Of a DNA stretch of 55,000 nt, positions 54,742-55,000 are shown in pieces. Below the pieces are notes generated by a model. It was given only the letters and a program-made list of their open reading frames with translations. It did not search any database and was not told the origin of the DNA. This DNA is from Glandiceps talaboti (Eukaryota > Hemichordata > Enteropneusta > Spengelidae): assembly GCF_964340395.1 (NCBI RefSeq), contig NC_135552.1, positions 15,629,694-15,684,693 on the forward strand, in the 5' to 3' direction. How positions within the stretch are numbered: position 1 is the first letter of the stretch; the number at the start of each line of letters is the position of its first letter. Position numbers and translations under genes: made by a program.

Positions 54742-55000
54742 TAAATTATTCTTTTTTTAATTATTTGAAACATTAACTCACAACTCATGTCAAGTTATGA
54801 ACCTATCCTCCTCCAAATTTCCAACAATTAATGGTAGTGTAAACGCCCTGGAGGATATTCTTTATATTTACTGGAATGTAGATGTGATGTGGTATCTATC
54901 TGCTTTTACATTGTGTACATATTTCAGAGAAAATTGATTCAAAATAACTGGTTTCCTATTATTTTGGGTATTTTAAGTGAGATGTTTTCTGTTTAATATA

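Overview
The window looks like non-coding DNA from an animal nuclear genome, most probably a marine invertebrate. The evidence is AT-rich sequence without operons or dense ORFs, very abundant di-, tri- and tetranucleotide arrays, several minisatellites, small DNA-transposon derivatives, a 5'-truncated LINE with a CR1/L2/Crack-type C-terminus, and one compact ORF behind a good splice acceptor. I cannot name the species. No rRNA, tRNA, CRISPR array, bacterial gene or recognisable multi-gene system is visible.

Layout. 1-8 kb: trinucleotide array, CRE-like sites, a 19/20-bp minisatellite (about 533-1288), a (GT)n/(GTAT)n block, two arrays of one 31-bp minisatellite 0.9 kb apart, and a G-run/C-run dispersed repeat (7735-7955). 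8-11 kb: (ATCC)n, the LINE 3' fragment (8692-9162), a 52-bp tandem duplication, and a Tc1/mariner-like MITE (10338-10676). 11-25 kb: a 26-bp palindrome, compound microsatellites, a 170-bp perfect (GA)n, a 30-bp minisatellite (16.4-17.2 kb), 50- and 46-bp tandem repeats at 19 kb, and another 46-bp repeat at 24.6 kb. 25-38 kb: a degenerate ~65-bp C-rich minisatellite, a dispersed 'gccgtaaa' repeat, CAY and CAA triplet arrays, GA/GT arrays, a second copy of the G-run/C-run repeat, and a 53-bp exact direct repeat. 38-55 kb: mostly unique non-coding DNA around the one convincing protein-coding segment (43777-44364, 195 residues, disordered Ser/Pro-rich, function unknown), then more microsatellites, a foldback element beside the second MITE copy (52.1-52.9 kb), and a 29-bp minisatellite.

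The genes do not form a pathway; there is one plausible coding exon and one dead LINE fragment. The points most worth a second look are the unassigned protein, the matched MITE pair, the repeated occurrence of the exact CRE octamer TGACGTCA (at least 11 by eye), and compound microsatellites whose neighbouring blocks differ by single substitutions. I found no convincing evidence of an undescribed functional system.
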